Below, one piece after another: positions 24,941-33,748 of a stretch of DNA of 42,851 bases. Numbering within the stretch: position 1 is the first letter of the stretch; each line of letters opens with the position of its first letter. The notes below the pieces were generated by a model. The model ran no database searches. It worked only from the letters and a program-made list of their open reading frames with translations, and had not been told where the DNA came from. Position numbers and translations under genes: made by a program. The DNA is from Candidatus Halocynthiibacter alkanivorans (lineage in GTDB: Bacteria > Pseudomonadota > Alphaproteobacteria > Rhodobacterales > Rhodobacteraceae): the NCBI RefSeq assembly GCF_003333265.1, contig NZ_QOLB01000157.1, positions 1-42,851 on the forward strand. The letters are read 5' to 3'.

Positions 24941-27523
24941 TCAGGGCAGCCGGGCGAATGTCAGCGCGACGGCCAGCGGGTAGTCCCGGGCTGAGAGCGG
25001 GTTGTTTTCCAGCGCGGTGAGCATGTGCTCCGGCGCGTAAACCACCCCAGGGGCGAAACCACGGTTCACCTTTAATGGCGCGTTCAGGGTGGTGCTGCCG
25101 CTGCGCAGGGTGACCTCGTACTGATGCGCGTCCGGGTCGAGACCTTCCGGCGGGTTCAGCTCCAGATACGCGCCGCGCTCCAGATCCTGCAGCAGGTGAG
25201 AGCGCGTGGAAATTGTGCCAGCGGTAAACAGGCTGGCGCCGGTGATCAGATGGTAATGACCGTCTCCGGGCTTTGAGGGCTGTACACGCGGCAGCGCGGG
25301 CGGCTGGTCTGGTGCCCCTTCAGGTCCGGACGCGGCGGTGCTGTCGGATTTGTCGGATGACGCGGCGGGCGGTATAGCGGACAGCGCAGAGGCCGACGTG
25401 GCGGGGGGGGGACCTGCGCCGTTAGGTCCCATCAGCGCGACTTGCGGCGTGAAGAGCGGCGGCGGATCTGTCCAGTCCGGCGCAATGCCCATGGCGGTGG
25501 CAATACGCTGGTAAATCGTGGCCGCGCTGAGAACATCGGCTGCCGGTGGGCGGATCATCTGCAGCGGCTGGGTGGCGCCCTGATTGCTGGTGAACGTGCC
25601 GACCTCTTCGCCCCAGGCCGGGCCGGGCAGCAATACATCGGCGTGTTCCGTGGTGGCGTTTACATGCGCGCTTTGCACCACCAGAAAATCGGTTTTCCGG
25701 GCTGCGGTGCCGCAGCGGTCCCCCAAAGCGCAATCGGTGAGCGGATCGGCACCGGCAACAAAGACCATGTCGGGCACTTGTGCGGGCACGGTGCTGGCTG
25801 GGGTGGTACCGGGCGCGGTATCGGCGGCAGTTTTGGCAGATGCGCCGCCGGGTCCGGTTTCGGTCAGCGCGCTTGCCAATGCTGTTTCGGCGAACGCGCT
25901 TGCTGGGGGGATGCCGGGCAGGCAGCCCATGTCCCAGAGCCCGCGCTGGTTGGGCCGGTCGAACAGGAACTGGACAGCAACGGTTTTCCCCTTTCTTTCA
26001 AGGGTCTGAACGGTGTGCAGGATCCAGTCGAGCGTTTCTTCGATCTGGCCAGTGCGCAGGAACTCGGTGCCCAGAAACAGCGTCACTGAGGCGGCGGCAT
26101 CAAGCGCCGTGCGGGCGGTGGTCAGAAAACCGGCCTGGGCCGCCGCATCGCTGGTGGCAATGTTGTCGGGGGCTGTATTACCGGAGTCGCTGAGCGCACT
26201 GAGCAGACGCGCCTCCTCACCGGGCAGCAGCCGGAGGTGGGCAGTGGCGATGTCATCCAGATTTGACGGGCGGGAGCAGGCGATCAGCAGGCGGGTGCGC
26301 TGGTCCCGCACGGCAGCGCGCATCAGGTAGCCGGTGACCGGGTTTTCCTCAGCGATATTGGCGCCCAGCACCAGTGTGCAGTCATGGCCCAGCAACGTGT
26401 CCAGCGAGGCGCGGCTAAGTCCGGTGTTGATCAGCTGAGCCAGTTTACTGGTCGCGCCGGGGGAGAGATCCCGCAGCCCGCTAAAGCGGCTGCCGGAGTG
26501 GATGTCGTCGCTGTGGAAGGCCTGGCGCATCAGATGCTGAAAGGCGAAGGCGGTCTCGTTGTTTTGTTGCGGCGAGATCTGCCCCTGAATGGTGCCGTTG
26601 CGTGCTTTGATTGTTTGGGCGGTGGTGGCGATCAGGGCGATGGCCTCACCCCAGCTGGCCTCAACCAGCGCTCCGTCCGTGCGGATCATTGGCACGCGCA
26701 CCGGGGTGCCGCCCTCCAGACAGTCGATGCCAAAGCGGCCGCGGGCACAAAGCAATTCGCTGTTGATCCCGGTTTCATATTTGCTTTTGACGCGTTTGAC
26801 CGCGCCGTCGCGGCTTTCCACCGTCAGCGAGCAGCCGGTGCCGCACATGGCGCAGATGGTTTCCGCCTGGACCATGTCCCAGGGCCGGGCTTTGTAGCGG
26901 TAGGGGGTGCTCATCAGCGCGCCGACCGGGCAGACCTCAATGCAATTGCCACAATGGCTGCAGTCTTTCAGGCTGTTACCGATGCCGGTGATTTCAGAAT
27001 CCAGCCCGCGCTCAGAGGTGCCAAGGGCGGTGTCGCCAACCACTTCTTCGCAGATGCGCACGCAGCGCTGGCACTGGATGCAGCGGTTTGCGTTGAAGAC
27101 GATCACGTCGTTCAGCTCAATGTCGCGGGTGCGGAACACGCGTTTGTCGTCCTGAAACCGCGAGTCGCCTTTGCCATATTCAAACACGGTGTCCTGCAAT
27201 TCGCATTCGCCGCCCTTGTCACAGACAGGACAGTCCAGCGGGTGGTTGGCCAGCAGGATTTCCAGCATGTCTTCGCGCATTGTCACAACTTTGTCCGAAC
27301 GGCTGTGGATCACCATGTTCTCAGACACTGTGGTGGCGCAGGCCGGTTCCAGTTTGCGCCTTCCTTCTATTTCAATCAGGCACATGCGGCAGGAGGCGGA
27401 GAGCGACAGCCGGTCCTGGTAACAAAACGTCGGGATATCAATGGCTATGGCGCGGGCGGCGTTGAGGATGGTGGTGCCGGGTTCCACGTCGATTTCCTTG
27501 CCGTCCAGGGTGCATTTTACCAT
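24941..27523 (-). CDS. nuoG: NADH-quinone oxidoreductase subunit G
   Basis: 860 residues, last gene of the operon, 16 nt after nuoF. It carries the iron-sulfur chain of the peripheral arm. Cysteines seen: 2Fe-2S C34, C45, C48, C62; His-Cys cluster H94, C98, C101, C107; 4Fe-4S C148/C151/C154/C158-C198 and C188/C191/C194; and an extra C224-x2-C227-x3-C231-x27-C259 set that matches the N7 cluster of E. coli and Thermus. A molybdopterin-oxidoreductase-like domain without cofactor follows. Two Ala/Pro-rich low-complexity linkers interrupt it (about residues 585-620 and 715-770), making it longer than the ~690 residues usual in alphaproteobacteria. The N7 set is unusual for this class. Confidence 0.95.
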   Translation of the reverse strand: MVKCTLDGKEIDVEPGTTILNAARAIAIDIPTFCYQDRLSLSASCRMCLIEIEGRRKLEPACATTVSENMVIHSRSDKVVTMREDMLEILLANHPLDCPVCDKGGECELQDTVFEYGKGDSRFQDDKRVFRTRDIELNDVIVFNANRCIQCQRCVRICEEVVGDTALGTSERGLDSEITGIGNSLKDCSHCGNCIEVCPVGALMSTPYRYKARPWDMVQAETICAMCGTGCSLTVESRDGAVKRVKSKYETGINSELLCARGRFGIDCLEGGTPVRVPMIRTDGALVEASWGEAIALIATTAQTIKARNGTIQGQISPQQNNETAFAFQHLMRQAFHSDDIHSGSRFSGLRDLSPGATSKLAQLINTGLSRASLDTLLGHDCTLVLGANIAEENPVTGYLMRAAVRDQRTRLLIACSRPSNLDDIATAHLRLLPGEEARLLSALSDSGNTAPDNIATSDAAAQAGFLTTARTALDAAASVTLFLGTEFLRTGQIEETLDWILHTVQTLERKGKTVAVQFLFDRPNQRGLWDMGCLPGIPPASAFAETALASALTETGPGGASAKTAADTAPGTTPASTVPAQVPDMVFVAGADPLTDCALGDRCGTAARKTDFLVVQSAHVNATTEHADVLLPGPAWGEEVGTFTSNQGATQPLQMIRPPAADVLSAATIYQRIATAMGIAPDWTDPPPLFTPQVALMGPNGAGPPPATSASALSAIPPAASSDKSDSTAASGPEGAPDQPPALPRVQPSKPGDGHYHLITGASLFTAGTISTRSHLLQDLERGAYLELNPPEGLDPDAHQYEVTLRSGSTTLNAPLKVNRGFAPGVVYAPEHMLTALENNPLSARDYPLAVALTFARLP

Positions 27524-27539
27524 TGCAGTGCGTCCCTTT

Positions 27540-28799
27540 TCATCCGGTTGCGGTTTTACGGGTGATCAGCGCGTCATATTCGGGGCGGAAATGTTTCAGT
27601 GTCGCCGCGAGCGCCCAGGCCGCGCCGTCCCCCAGCGCACAGAATGAATTGCCAAAGATGCCGCCGCAGAGCATTTCAAGCTGATCCGGGTCGCCGGGCA
27701 GCCCGTCACCGGCCTCGATCCGGCGCAGGATTTTTGCCGCCCAGGTCAGCCCTTCGCGGCAGGGGGTGCATTTGCCACAGCTTTCATGGCTGAAAAATTC
27801 GGTGATGCGGCGGGCGACCACGGGGATCGAGCTGGTTTCATCCAGCGCAATCACCCCGGCGGAGCCCAGCATGCTGTCCGCGGCGGCGAGGGAGGAAAAA
27901 TCCATACCGACGTCAAATCCGCTGGCCGGGATCATCGGCGCTGAGACGCCGCCGGGGATCGCGGCTTTCAGCTTGCCGGTGAGGGCGCCGTGGCCGTAAT
28001 CCTCGATCAGCGCGCCAAGGGAAATGCTCATCGGCAGTTCAAACACACCGCGCTGTTTCAGATGGCCGCTGAGCGCAAACAGTTTTGGCCCGGGGGCATC
28101 GGCCGGCCCGATGGAAGTGAACCAGTCGCTGCCGAGGCGGAAAATATGCGGCAGGCAGGCGAAGGTTTCCACGTTGTTGATCACAGTCGGGCACTCATAT
28201 ATGCCCGCCACCGCCGGGAAGGGTGGTTTCAGTTTTGGCATGCCGCGCCGGCCTTCGATCGATTCAAGCAGCGCGGTTTCTTCGCCACAGATATAGGCAC
28301 CGGCGCCTATGTGCAGGTGGATCTCCAGCGAATAGCCGCTGCCCAGAATATTGTCGCCGAGATAGCCGCGCGCGCGGGCGGCGTTGACCGCGTCGCGCAC
28401 CCGCCGGATCGACAGGCCGTATTCGCCGCGGATATAGACATATGCAGTGTTGCAGCCGGTGGCATATGCGGTGATCACCATGCCTTCGATCATCTGATGC
28501 GGGTCGCGTTCCATCAGCAGCCGGTCTTTGAAGGTGCCGGGTTCGCCCTCATCCGCGTTGCAGCACAGGTAGTGGGGTTTACCGTCCCCTTTGGGCACAA
28601 AGCTCCATTTCATCCCGGTGGGAAAGCCAGCGCCGCCGCGGCCACGCAGGTTGCATTTTTTGACGTAATCGATCACCTCGTCAGGGGTGAAGTCTTTGAG
28701 AACACGCCGCAATCCCTGGTAGCCGCCGGATTTTTCATAGATCTCGATCTGGGGGGCGTCAGGGTTGTCGATGTGTTTGAGCAGGGTGAGTTCGCTCAT
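27540..28799 (-). CDS. nuoF: NADH-quinone oxidoreductase subunit F
   Basis: 419 residues. NADH-oxidising subunit of complex I with FMN and cluster N3. LRGRGGAGFPTGMKW (51-65) binds NADH/FMN; GAGAYICGEETALLESIEG is the flavin-site loop; ESCGKCTPCREG gives C341, C344 and C347, with C387 in NSFCALGDGA completing the 4Fe-4S cluster. The start overlaps the nuoE stop (ATGA). Length and all ligands are normal. Confidence 0.97.
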   Translation of the reverse strand: MSELTLLKHIDNPDAPQIEIYEKSGGYQGLRRVLKDFTPDEVIDYVKKCNLRGRGGAGFPTGMKWSFVPKGDGKPHYLCCNADEGEPGTFKDRLLMERDPHQMIEGMVITAYATGCNTAYVYIRGEYGLSIRRVRDAVNAARARGYLGDNILGSGYSLEIHLHIGAGAYICGEETALLESIEGRRGMPKLKPPFPAVAGIYECPTVINNVETFACLPHIFRLGSDWFTSIGPADAPGPKLFALSGHLKQRGVFELPMSISLGALIEDYGHGALTGKLKAAIPGGVSAPMIPASGFDVGMDFSSLAAADSMLGSAGVIALDETSSIPVVARRITEFFSHESCGKCTPCREGLTWAAKILRRIEAGDGLPGDPDQLEMLCGGIFGNSFCALGDGAAWALAATLKHFRPEYDALITRKTATG

Positions 28800-29461
28800 G
28801 GCATCTCCCCCTCGTTGCCAGTGCCGCCAGTGCCGCCAGTGCCGCCGGTGCCGCCCTGGTCGCTGAGGCTGGCGGCGCTGCCGAGGGTGAGTTGATCCAG
28901 AATGTCGGTGAGTTTTGCTTCATCCAGGTTGCTGTACTGGTCCTGATTGATCATCATCGCCGGGGCCACGTCGCAGGAGCCGATACATTCTACCAGTGAC
29001 AGGGTGAACATGCCGTCTTTGCTGGTTTGACCGGCCTGAATGCCAAGCCGGTGTTCAAGGCAGGCGCGCATGTGATCAGCGCCGAGCAACATGCAGGACA
29101 GGTTGTCACAGAGCTGGATGTGAAAGGTGCCTCGCGGCTCGCGGGCAAACATGGTGTAGAAACTGGCGACTTCGAAAACCCAGATTTCGGGCACGTCCAG
29201 CAGTTCAGAGATCGCCTTGTAGACGGTGCCGTCCACGTGACCGTATTTTTCCTGCGCCAGGTAGAGCGCGGGCATGATGGCGCTGCGGGCTTTTGGGTAG
29301 CGCGCGACAATCTCGCGGACCGGGCCGGCCAGATCAGATTTGACCACAGTGGTGGTGAGGGCAGCGGCCGTCGCGCTGTCTTTGCTGCTGTCGGTGCCAG
29401 TATCCGTGCCAGTATCCGGGACGGTGGCCGTGACGGGGGCGGTGTTGGTACGCGGGCTCAT
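28796..29461 (-). CDS. nuoE: NADH-quinone oxidoreductase subunit E
   Basis: 221 residues. Thioredoxin-like 2Fe-2S subunit (N1a) of the NADH module; ligands C118, C123 (CDNLSC) and C159, C163 (ECIGSC). The conserved core is residues ~44-200. The first ~40 residues are a Thr/Asp/Ala-rich, low-complexity extension, and the C-terminus is a GGTGGTGG stretch made by a 9-bp repeat. Both look like add-ons without structural role. The start overlaps the nuoD stop. Confidence 0.95.
   Translation of the reverse strand: MSPRTNTAPVTATVPDTGTDTGTDSSKDSATAAALTTTVVKSDLAGPVREIVARYPKARSAIMPALYLAQEKYGHVDGTVYKAISELLDVPEIWVFEVASFYTMFAREPRGTFHIQLCDNLSCMLLGADHMRACLEHRLGIQAGQTSKDGMFTLSLVECIGSCDVAPAMMINQDQYSNLDEAKLTDILDQLTLGSAASLSDQGGTGGTGGTGGTGNEGEMP
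28822..28857. repeat. 9-bp minisatellite in the nuoE 3' end
   Basis: Four tandem units of TGCCGCCAG (last ones TGCCGCCGG and a partial TGCCGCCC). On the coding strand they give the repeated Gly-Gly-Thr tail of NuoE. The unit is in frame, so copy-number change would only alter tail length. Confidence 0.75.
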
Positions 29462-30675
29462 TTGTCCACCTCGGCCATCACCGGGTCGAGGCTGCCAAGC
29501 ATGGCGATAACATCGGCGAGGTATTTCATATTGGTGGTATGTTCACACAGCGCCTGCAGATTGACAAAAGAGGGCGCGCGCACCTTAAAACGGAACGGTT
29601 TTTCACTGCCGTCCGAAATGATGTAATAGCCCAGTTCGCCCTTCGGGGCCTCAATCGCCTGATAGACTTCGCCGGCGGGCACTTTGAAACCAAAAGCGGC
29701 GAGCTCAAAGTGGTGAATATGGGTCTCCATTGAATGGGCCAGCTTGTCCTTGTCCACCGGGAAGGCGATTTTGGGATCGTCCACAATCACCGGGCCTTCG
29801 GGCATCTGCTCCACACATTGCCGGATCATGCGCAGGCTCTGGCGCATCTCGTCAACGCGGCATTTCCAGCGGTCAAAACAATCGCCGTCTTTGCGGGTGA
29901 TGACCTCAAATTCAAGCCGGTCGTAGATTTCATAAGGCGCATCGCGGCGGATGTCCCAGTCCACACCGGACGCGCGCAGGTTGGGACCGGAAAGCCCGAG
30001 CGCCACTGCGTGTCTGGCCGAAATATTGCCAATGTTTTCCACCCGGGCCAGAAAGATCCGGTTGTGCAGCAGCAGTTTTTCGTAATCGGCGATGCGGTTG
30101 GTGAATATATCGCAGAATTCAATAATGCGCTCGGTACAGCCGGGCGGCAGGTCTTCACGCACACCGCCGACACGGCAGAACGAGGTGTGCATTCGCACGC
30201 CGCTGATCATTTCCAGCAGGTCCATCACCATTTCGCGTTCGCGCATGGTATAAAGCAGCGAGGTCATCGCGCCCACATCCATCGGCAGCGCGCCGGTGAT
30301 CAGCAAGTGCCCGGAAATGCGGGACAATTCAGCCATGATCACCCTTATATACTGCGCCCGCACCGGCGCCTCGATGCCCAGCAGCTTTTCCACCGCCAGC
30401 GCAAACCCGAGGTTGTTGGAGGGCGGGCACAGGTAGTCGAGCCGGTCGGTCAGCGGGAAGATCTGGGTATAGGTGAAATGTTCAGCGAGCTTTTCGGTGC
30501 CCCTGTGCAACAGGCCGATATGGGGGTCCACCCGTTCGATGATCTCGCCGTCCATTTGCAGCAGCAGGCGCAGCACGCCGTGGGTGCTGGGGTGTTGCGG
30601 CCCCAGATTCATCAGCACTTCGCGGTTAAAACCGCTGTTGTCGTGGGTTTCCTGAACGACGGTGACTTCGGTCAT
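29458..30675 (-). CDS. nuoD: NADH-quinone oxidoreductase subunit D
   Basis: 405 residues. 49-kDa subunit that, with NuoB, forms the quinone-reduction site. NLGPQHPSTHGVLRLLLQMDGE near the N-terminus holds the quinone-side histidines; PHIGLLHRGTEKL, DRLDYLCPPSNNLGFALAVEKLLGI and FMTFGC-type R-VGGVREDLPPG segments are all present, and the end PSFVNLQALCEHTTNMKYLADVIAMLGSLDPVM is typical. It is a separate gene from nuoC, with a 4-nt overlap at each side. Confidence 0.97.
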   Translation of the reverse strand: MTEVTVVQETHDNSGFNREVLMNLGPQHPSTHGVLRLLLQMDGEIIERVDPHIGLLHRGTEKLAEHFTYTQIFPLTDRLDYLCPPSNNLGFALAVEKLLGIEAPVRAQYIRVIMAELSRISGHLLITGALPMDVGAMTSLLYTMREREMVMDLLEMISGVRMHTSFCRVGGVREDLPPGCTERIIEFCDIFTNRIADYEKLLLHNRIFLARVENIGNISARHAVALGLSGPNLRASGVDWDIRRDAPYEIYDRLEFEVITRKDGDCFDRWKCRVDEMRQSLRMIRQCVEQMPEGPVIVDDPKIAFPVDKDKLAHSMETHIHHFELAAFGFKVPAGEVYQAIEAPKGELGYYIISDGSEKPFRFKVRAPSFVNLQALCEHTTNMKYLADVIAMLGSLDPVMAEVDK

Positions 30676-31178
30676 GCGGCACCGCCTTTGGGCTTGGGTT
30701 CGTCGCCAAACGGGTTCATCTCGTCTTTATAGCCGCGCAGGGGGAAATCACGGCGCATGGGAAAGCCGTCAAATTCCTCCCACATGTAGATGCGGCGCAG
30801 GTCCGGGTGGCCGGTGAAGTCGATGCCATACATGTCCCAGGCTTCGCGTTCATGCCAATTGGCGGTGGTCCAGACCTGGGTGATGCTTGGGGCAGTGGCG
30901 TTTTCCAGCCGGCATTTGAGCCGCAGCCGGCGTTTGAACGGGATGGAGTAGAGCTGATAGACCAGCTGAAAGCGGGGTGTTTCGGGCCAGAAATCCACGC
31001 CGCAGATGTCGCTCATGAAATCGAATTTTAGGGCCGGATCGTCGCGCAGCAGCAGGCACAGTGCCACCAGATCTTCGGGTGCGACAAGCAGGCAGTCCTC
31101 GTCAGTGACCGCGTCATCTACGCGCAGATCGCCCGGAAAATGAGCGCAGATATGCGCCAGAATATCTGCGTTTCCCAT
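30672..31178 (-). CDS. nuoC: NADH-quinone oxidoreductase subunit C
   Basis: 168 residues. 30-kDa subunit of the peripheral arm with no cofactor. Marks: LKFDFMSDICGVDFWPETPRF, FQLVYQLYSI, the WHEREAWDMYGIDFTGHPDLRRIYM signature and FPLRGY near the end. The protein is short for the family (about 200 is common) but has the complete signature. The C-terminal ~15 residues (DEMNPFGDEPKPKGGAA) form a soft tail. Confidence 0.95.
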   Translation of the reverse strand: MGNADILAHICAHFPGDLRVDDAVTDEDCLLVAPEDLVALCLLLRDDPALKFDFMSDICGVDFWPETPRFQLVYQLYSIPFKRRLRLKCRLENATAPSITQVWTTANWHEREAWDMYGIDFTGHPDLRRIYMWEEFDGFPMRRDFPLRGYKDEMNPFGDEPKPKGGAA

Positions 31179-31180
31179 AC

Positions 31181-31696
31181 TCAGCTAACTTTCACTTCGG
31201 TGTGCGGTGAATCCGGCGGTTTGGCCCGCAATACGCGGGTACCGGTGATTTTTTCCTGCAGTTGCACAAAACCGTGCAGCAGGGCTTCGGGGCGCGGCGG
31301 GCAGCCGGCGACATGGACGTCGACCGGCACGATATGGTCCACCCCCTGAACCACCGCATAGGTGTTATAGACCCCGCCGGAAATGGCGCAGGTGCCCATG
31401 GCGATGACATAACGCGGCTCGGGCATCTGGTCGTACAGGCGGCGGATGATCGGGGCCATTTTGCGCGTCACAGTGCCGGCGACGATCATCACATCACTTT
31501 GGCGCGGCGAAGGTCGGAACACTACGCCAAAGCGGTCAAGATCATAACGGGCGCAACCGGCCGAGATCATTTCGATGGCGCAGCAGGCGATGCCAAAGGT
31601 TTCCGGCCAGAGCGAGGATTTGCGGCTCCAGTTGATGATGCCGTCAGAGGTGGTGAAAAACACATTGTCCTGGAAGCGGTTGTTCAGAATTCCCAT
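31181..31696 (-). CDS. nuoB: NADH-quinone oxidoreductase subunit B
   Basis: 171 residues from ATG 31696, overlapping nuoA by 13 nt; the frame is open further upstream to 31918 but that part is the nuoA sequence in another frame. It holds the terminal 4Fe-4S cluster N2 next to the quinone site: C38 and C39 (GIACCAIEM), C103 ([10 protein letters not shown]) and C132 (VAGCPPRPE). All four ligands and spacing are normal. Confidence 0.97.
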   Translation of the reverse strand: MGILNNRFQDNVFFTTSDGIINWSRKSSLWPETFGIACCAIEMISAGCARYDLDRFGVVFRPSPRQSDVMIVAGTVTRKMAPIIRRLYDQMPEPRYVIAMGTCAISGGVYNTYAVVQGVDHIVPVDVHVAGCPPRPEALLHGFVQLQEKITGTRVLRAKPPDSPHTEVKVS

Positions 31697-32046
31697 TCCA
31701 GCGCTCCTTTCACCCAGGCGTAGATAAAGCCCACCAGCAACAGCACGATGAAGACAAACATTTCGATATAGCCAAACAGGCCCATGTCCTTCAGCACCAC
31801 CGCCCAGGGAAACAGGAACATGGTTTCCACATCGAAGACCACAAACAGGATGGCGATGACAAAATACTGCACTTTGAACAGCCCGGCCGAGGCTTCGCCC
31901 ACATGGTCGACGCCGCATTCATAGGGGCGGTTTTTCTCCGGGTAGGGATTGTCGGTGCGGATCAGCGCGGACAGGGTGAAGATAAACAGCGCCAGGCCGG
32001 ACACCACAGCGACCATCAGGAATACAGGTAAGAAATCAACGGGCAT
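31684..32046 (-). CDS. nuoA: NADH-quinone oxidoreductase subunit A
   Basis: 120 residues with three membrane helices. The long loop after helix 1 has the conserved [24 protein letters not shown], including the cysteine near the quinone channel. The C-terminal helices are [18 protein letters not shown] and [24 protein letters not shown]. It opens the A-G half of the operon, 178 nt after nuoN. Confidence 0.95.
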   Translation of the reverse strand: MPVDFLPVFLMVAVVSGLALFIFTLSALIRTDNPYPEKNRPYECGVDHVGEASAGLFKVQYFVIAILFVVFDVETMFLFPWAVVLKDMGLFGYIEMFVFIVLLLVGFIYAWVKGALEWEF

Positions 32047-32224
32047 GTTCAGATCCTGTTTCGGAGCCTGTCGGCCTGGTTATCTGCTGCAGAGTGCAGG
32101 TCCAGGGGGTAGTTGCCGGGCGCGGGATGCAGGCCGCAGGCTGTGGCAGACGACGGCACCCAACTCCAGGCGCCATACTTCAGATTACTCTACACTAAAT
32201 TACGCAAATTTGCACATTACTCCC
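32047..32224 (-). other. 178-nt spacer between nuoN and nuoA
   Basis: The only long non-coding gap in the membrane/peripheral junction of the operon. The nuoN side is AT-rich, so an internal promoter for nuoA-G is possible, but no clear -35/-10 pair or terminator hairpin with T-run is seen. Confidence 0.35.
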
Positions 32225-33739
32225 TTAGTTTCCAAGGCCGGACAGGCTGGCCTGACGCGCCATGGCGAGAAACCATGCCGGGAAAATACCGCTCAGAACA
32301 GTGCCGGAAAAGCTGAACAGCAGCACGAGGCGCATGGGGGCGCTGAGCAGAATGGCGGCTCGGGCGTGACCAGTGGGTCCGGTGGCCGGCGCGGCGGTGG
32401 ACCCGGTGGTGGGCTCGGCGGGCTGTATATAGATCAGCATGATCAGGCGCAGATAGAACCAGGCGGCCACGGCGCTGAGCAGCACTGCGATGACTGCCAG
32501 CGTGACATGGCCGGCGTCAATCAGTGCCACCAGCACATAAAACTTGGCAAAAAATCCACCGGTGGGCGGAATGCCGGCGAGCGAAAACAGAAAAATCATT
32601 GCCATAAAGGCCAGCCCGGCATGGCTTTGCGCCAGGCCAGAAAACAGGGTGAGCGGTTCGCCGGCGCGCACATCCCGGTGCAGCAGGATGACGATGGCAA
32701 ACAGGCCCAGTGTCATAAAGGTATAGATCAACAGATAGAGCAGGATAGCGGACATGCCAGAGGTGGTGCCGGCGATGATGCCCAGCAGCAGAAACCCCAC
32801 GTGGGATATCGAGGAGTAGGCCAGCAGGCGTTTGATATTGTCCTGCACCAGTGCCACCAGGCTGCCAAGCGCCATCGTGGCCACCGCGATCGCGGCAAGA
32901 CCGGAGGACCACAGCGGTTCCAGCCCGATGAGACTGCCCATAAACACCCGCAAAAGCACGGCAAAAGCGGCGGTTTTGGAGGCCACTGACAGGTAGGCGG
33001 TGATCGGGGTGGGCGCGCCTTCATAGATGTCGGGCACCCACATGTGAAACGGCACAGCGCCGATTTTGAACAGCAGCCCCACCAGCAGAAATACCGTGGC
33101 CAGGATCAGCATAGGCTCACTCAGATCAGCCGTCGCCAGCGCGCTGTTCAGCACCCCCAGCTGGGTGCTGCCGGTGAGGCCATAGATCAGTGACAGCCCG
33201 TAGAGCAGAATGCCGGAAGAAAAGGCGCCGAGAATGACATATTTCAGCGCCGCTTCCACCGAGCGGCCACGGGTTTTAAGAAAGCCGGTCAGCACATAGA
33301 TCGATAAGGCCTGCAGCTCCAGCCCGATATAGATGATCAGCAGGTCAGCACCCGAGACCATGATCATGGTGCCGGCGAGCGCAAACAGCAGCAGCACGTA
33401 ATATTCGCCTTTCACCGCTTCCTCGGTCTGCAGGAATTTTCCTGACATCAGGATGGTCAGCGCAGTGCCGAGATAGAGCAGCATTTTGAAATATGTGGCA
33501 AAGGCATCGACCACGAACATGCCGGAATAAGTGGTCTCAACAATGTTGACCGGGCGGGGGCTGAGCTGCAGCGTCTGGGCGCTCGCAAGCAGGATGGTGA
33601 TCAGGCTGAGCCAGGTCAGGTATTTCTGCTGGTCCTGGTGGGGCCAGAGCGACAGCATCAGCGCGGCGCAGGCCCCGATTATGACGATGATTTCCGGGCT
33701 TGAGGCCCGCACAGATGCGGCGATCAGATCAGTGTCCAT
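32225..33739 (-). CDS. nuoN: NADH-quinone oxidoreductase subunit N
   Basis: 504 residues, about 14 membrane helices. Antiporter-like proton-pumping subunit nearest to NuoK. Marks: LLIIYIGLELQALSIYVLTGF (TM5 Glu), VEAALKYVILGAFSSGILLYG (TM7 Lys), LLFKIGAVPFHMWVPDIYEGAPTP (TM8 Lys/His) and VALVQDNIKRLLAYSSISHVGF. SLAGIPPTGGFFAKFYVL carries the TM12 Lys. A Pro/Thr/Ala loop (TTGSTAAPATGPTGHARA) lies near the end. It is 9 nt after nuoM. Confidence 0.95.
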   Translation of the reverse strand: MDTDLIAASVRASSPEIIVIIGACAALMLSLWPHQDQQKYLTWLSLITILLASAQTLQLSPRPVNIVETTYSGMFVVDAFATYFKMLLYLGTALTILMSGKFLQTEEAVKGEYYVLLLFALAGTMIMVSGADLLIIYIGLELQALSIYVLTGFLKTRGRSVEAALKYVILGAFSSGILLYGLSLIYGLTGSTQLGVLNSALATADLSEPMLILATVFLLVGLLFKIGAVPFHMWVPDIYEGAPTPITAYLSVASKTAAFAVLLRVFMGSLIGLEPLWSSGLAAIAVATMALGSLVALVQDNIKRLLAYSSISHVGFLLLGIIAGTTSGMSAILLYLLIYTFMTLGLFAIVILLHRDVRAGEPLTLFSGLAQSHAGLAFMAMIFLFSLAGIPPTGGFFAKFYVLVALIDAGHVTLAVIAVLLSAVAAWFYLRLIMLIYIQPAEPTTGSTAAPATGPTGHARAAILLSAPMRLVLLFSFSGTVLSGIFPAWFLAMARQASLSGLGN

Positions 33740-33748
33740 AAGCCCCCC

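Noticed and set aside
24541-24994. Open frames across the 138-bp tandem repeat as a repeat protein
   Set aside because: Frames are open on both strands only because the period is a multiple of three; no ribosome-binding site, and one frame runs into the end of nuoG.
26384-27565. 393-codon plus-strand frame opposite nuoG
   Set aside because: Antisense to nuoG, whose cysteine motifs are certain; composition is that of a shadow frame.
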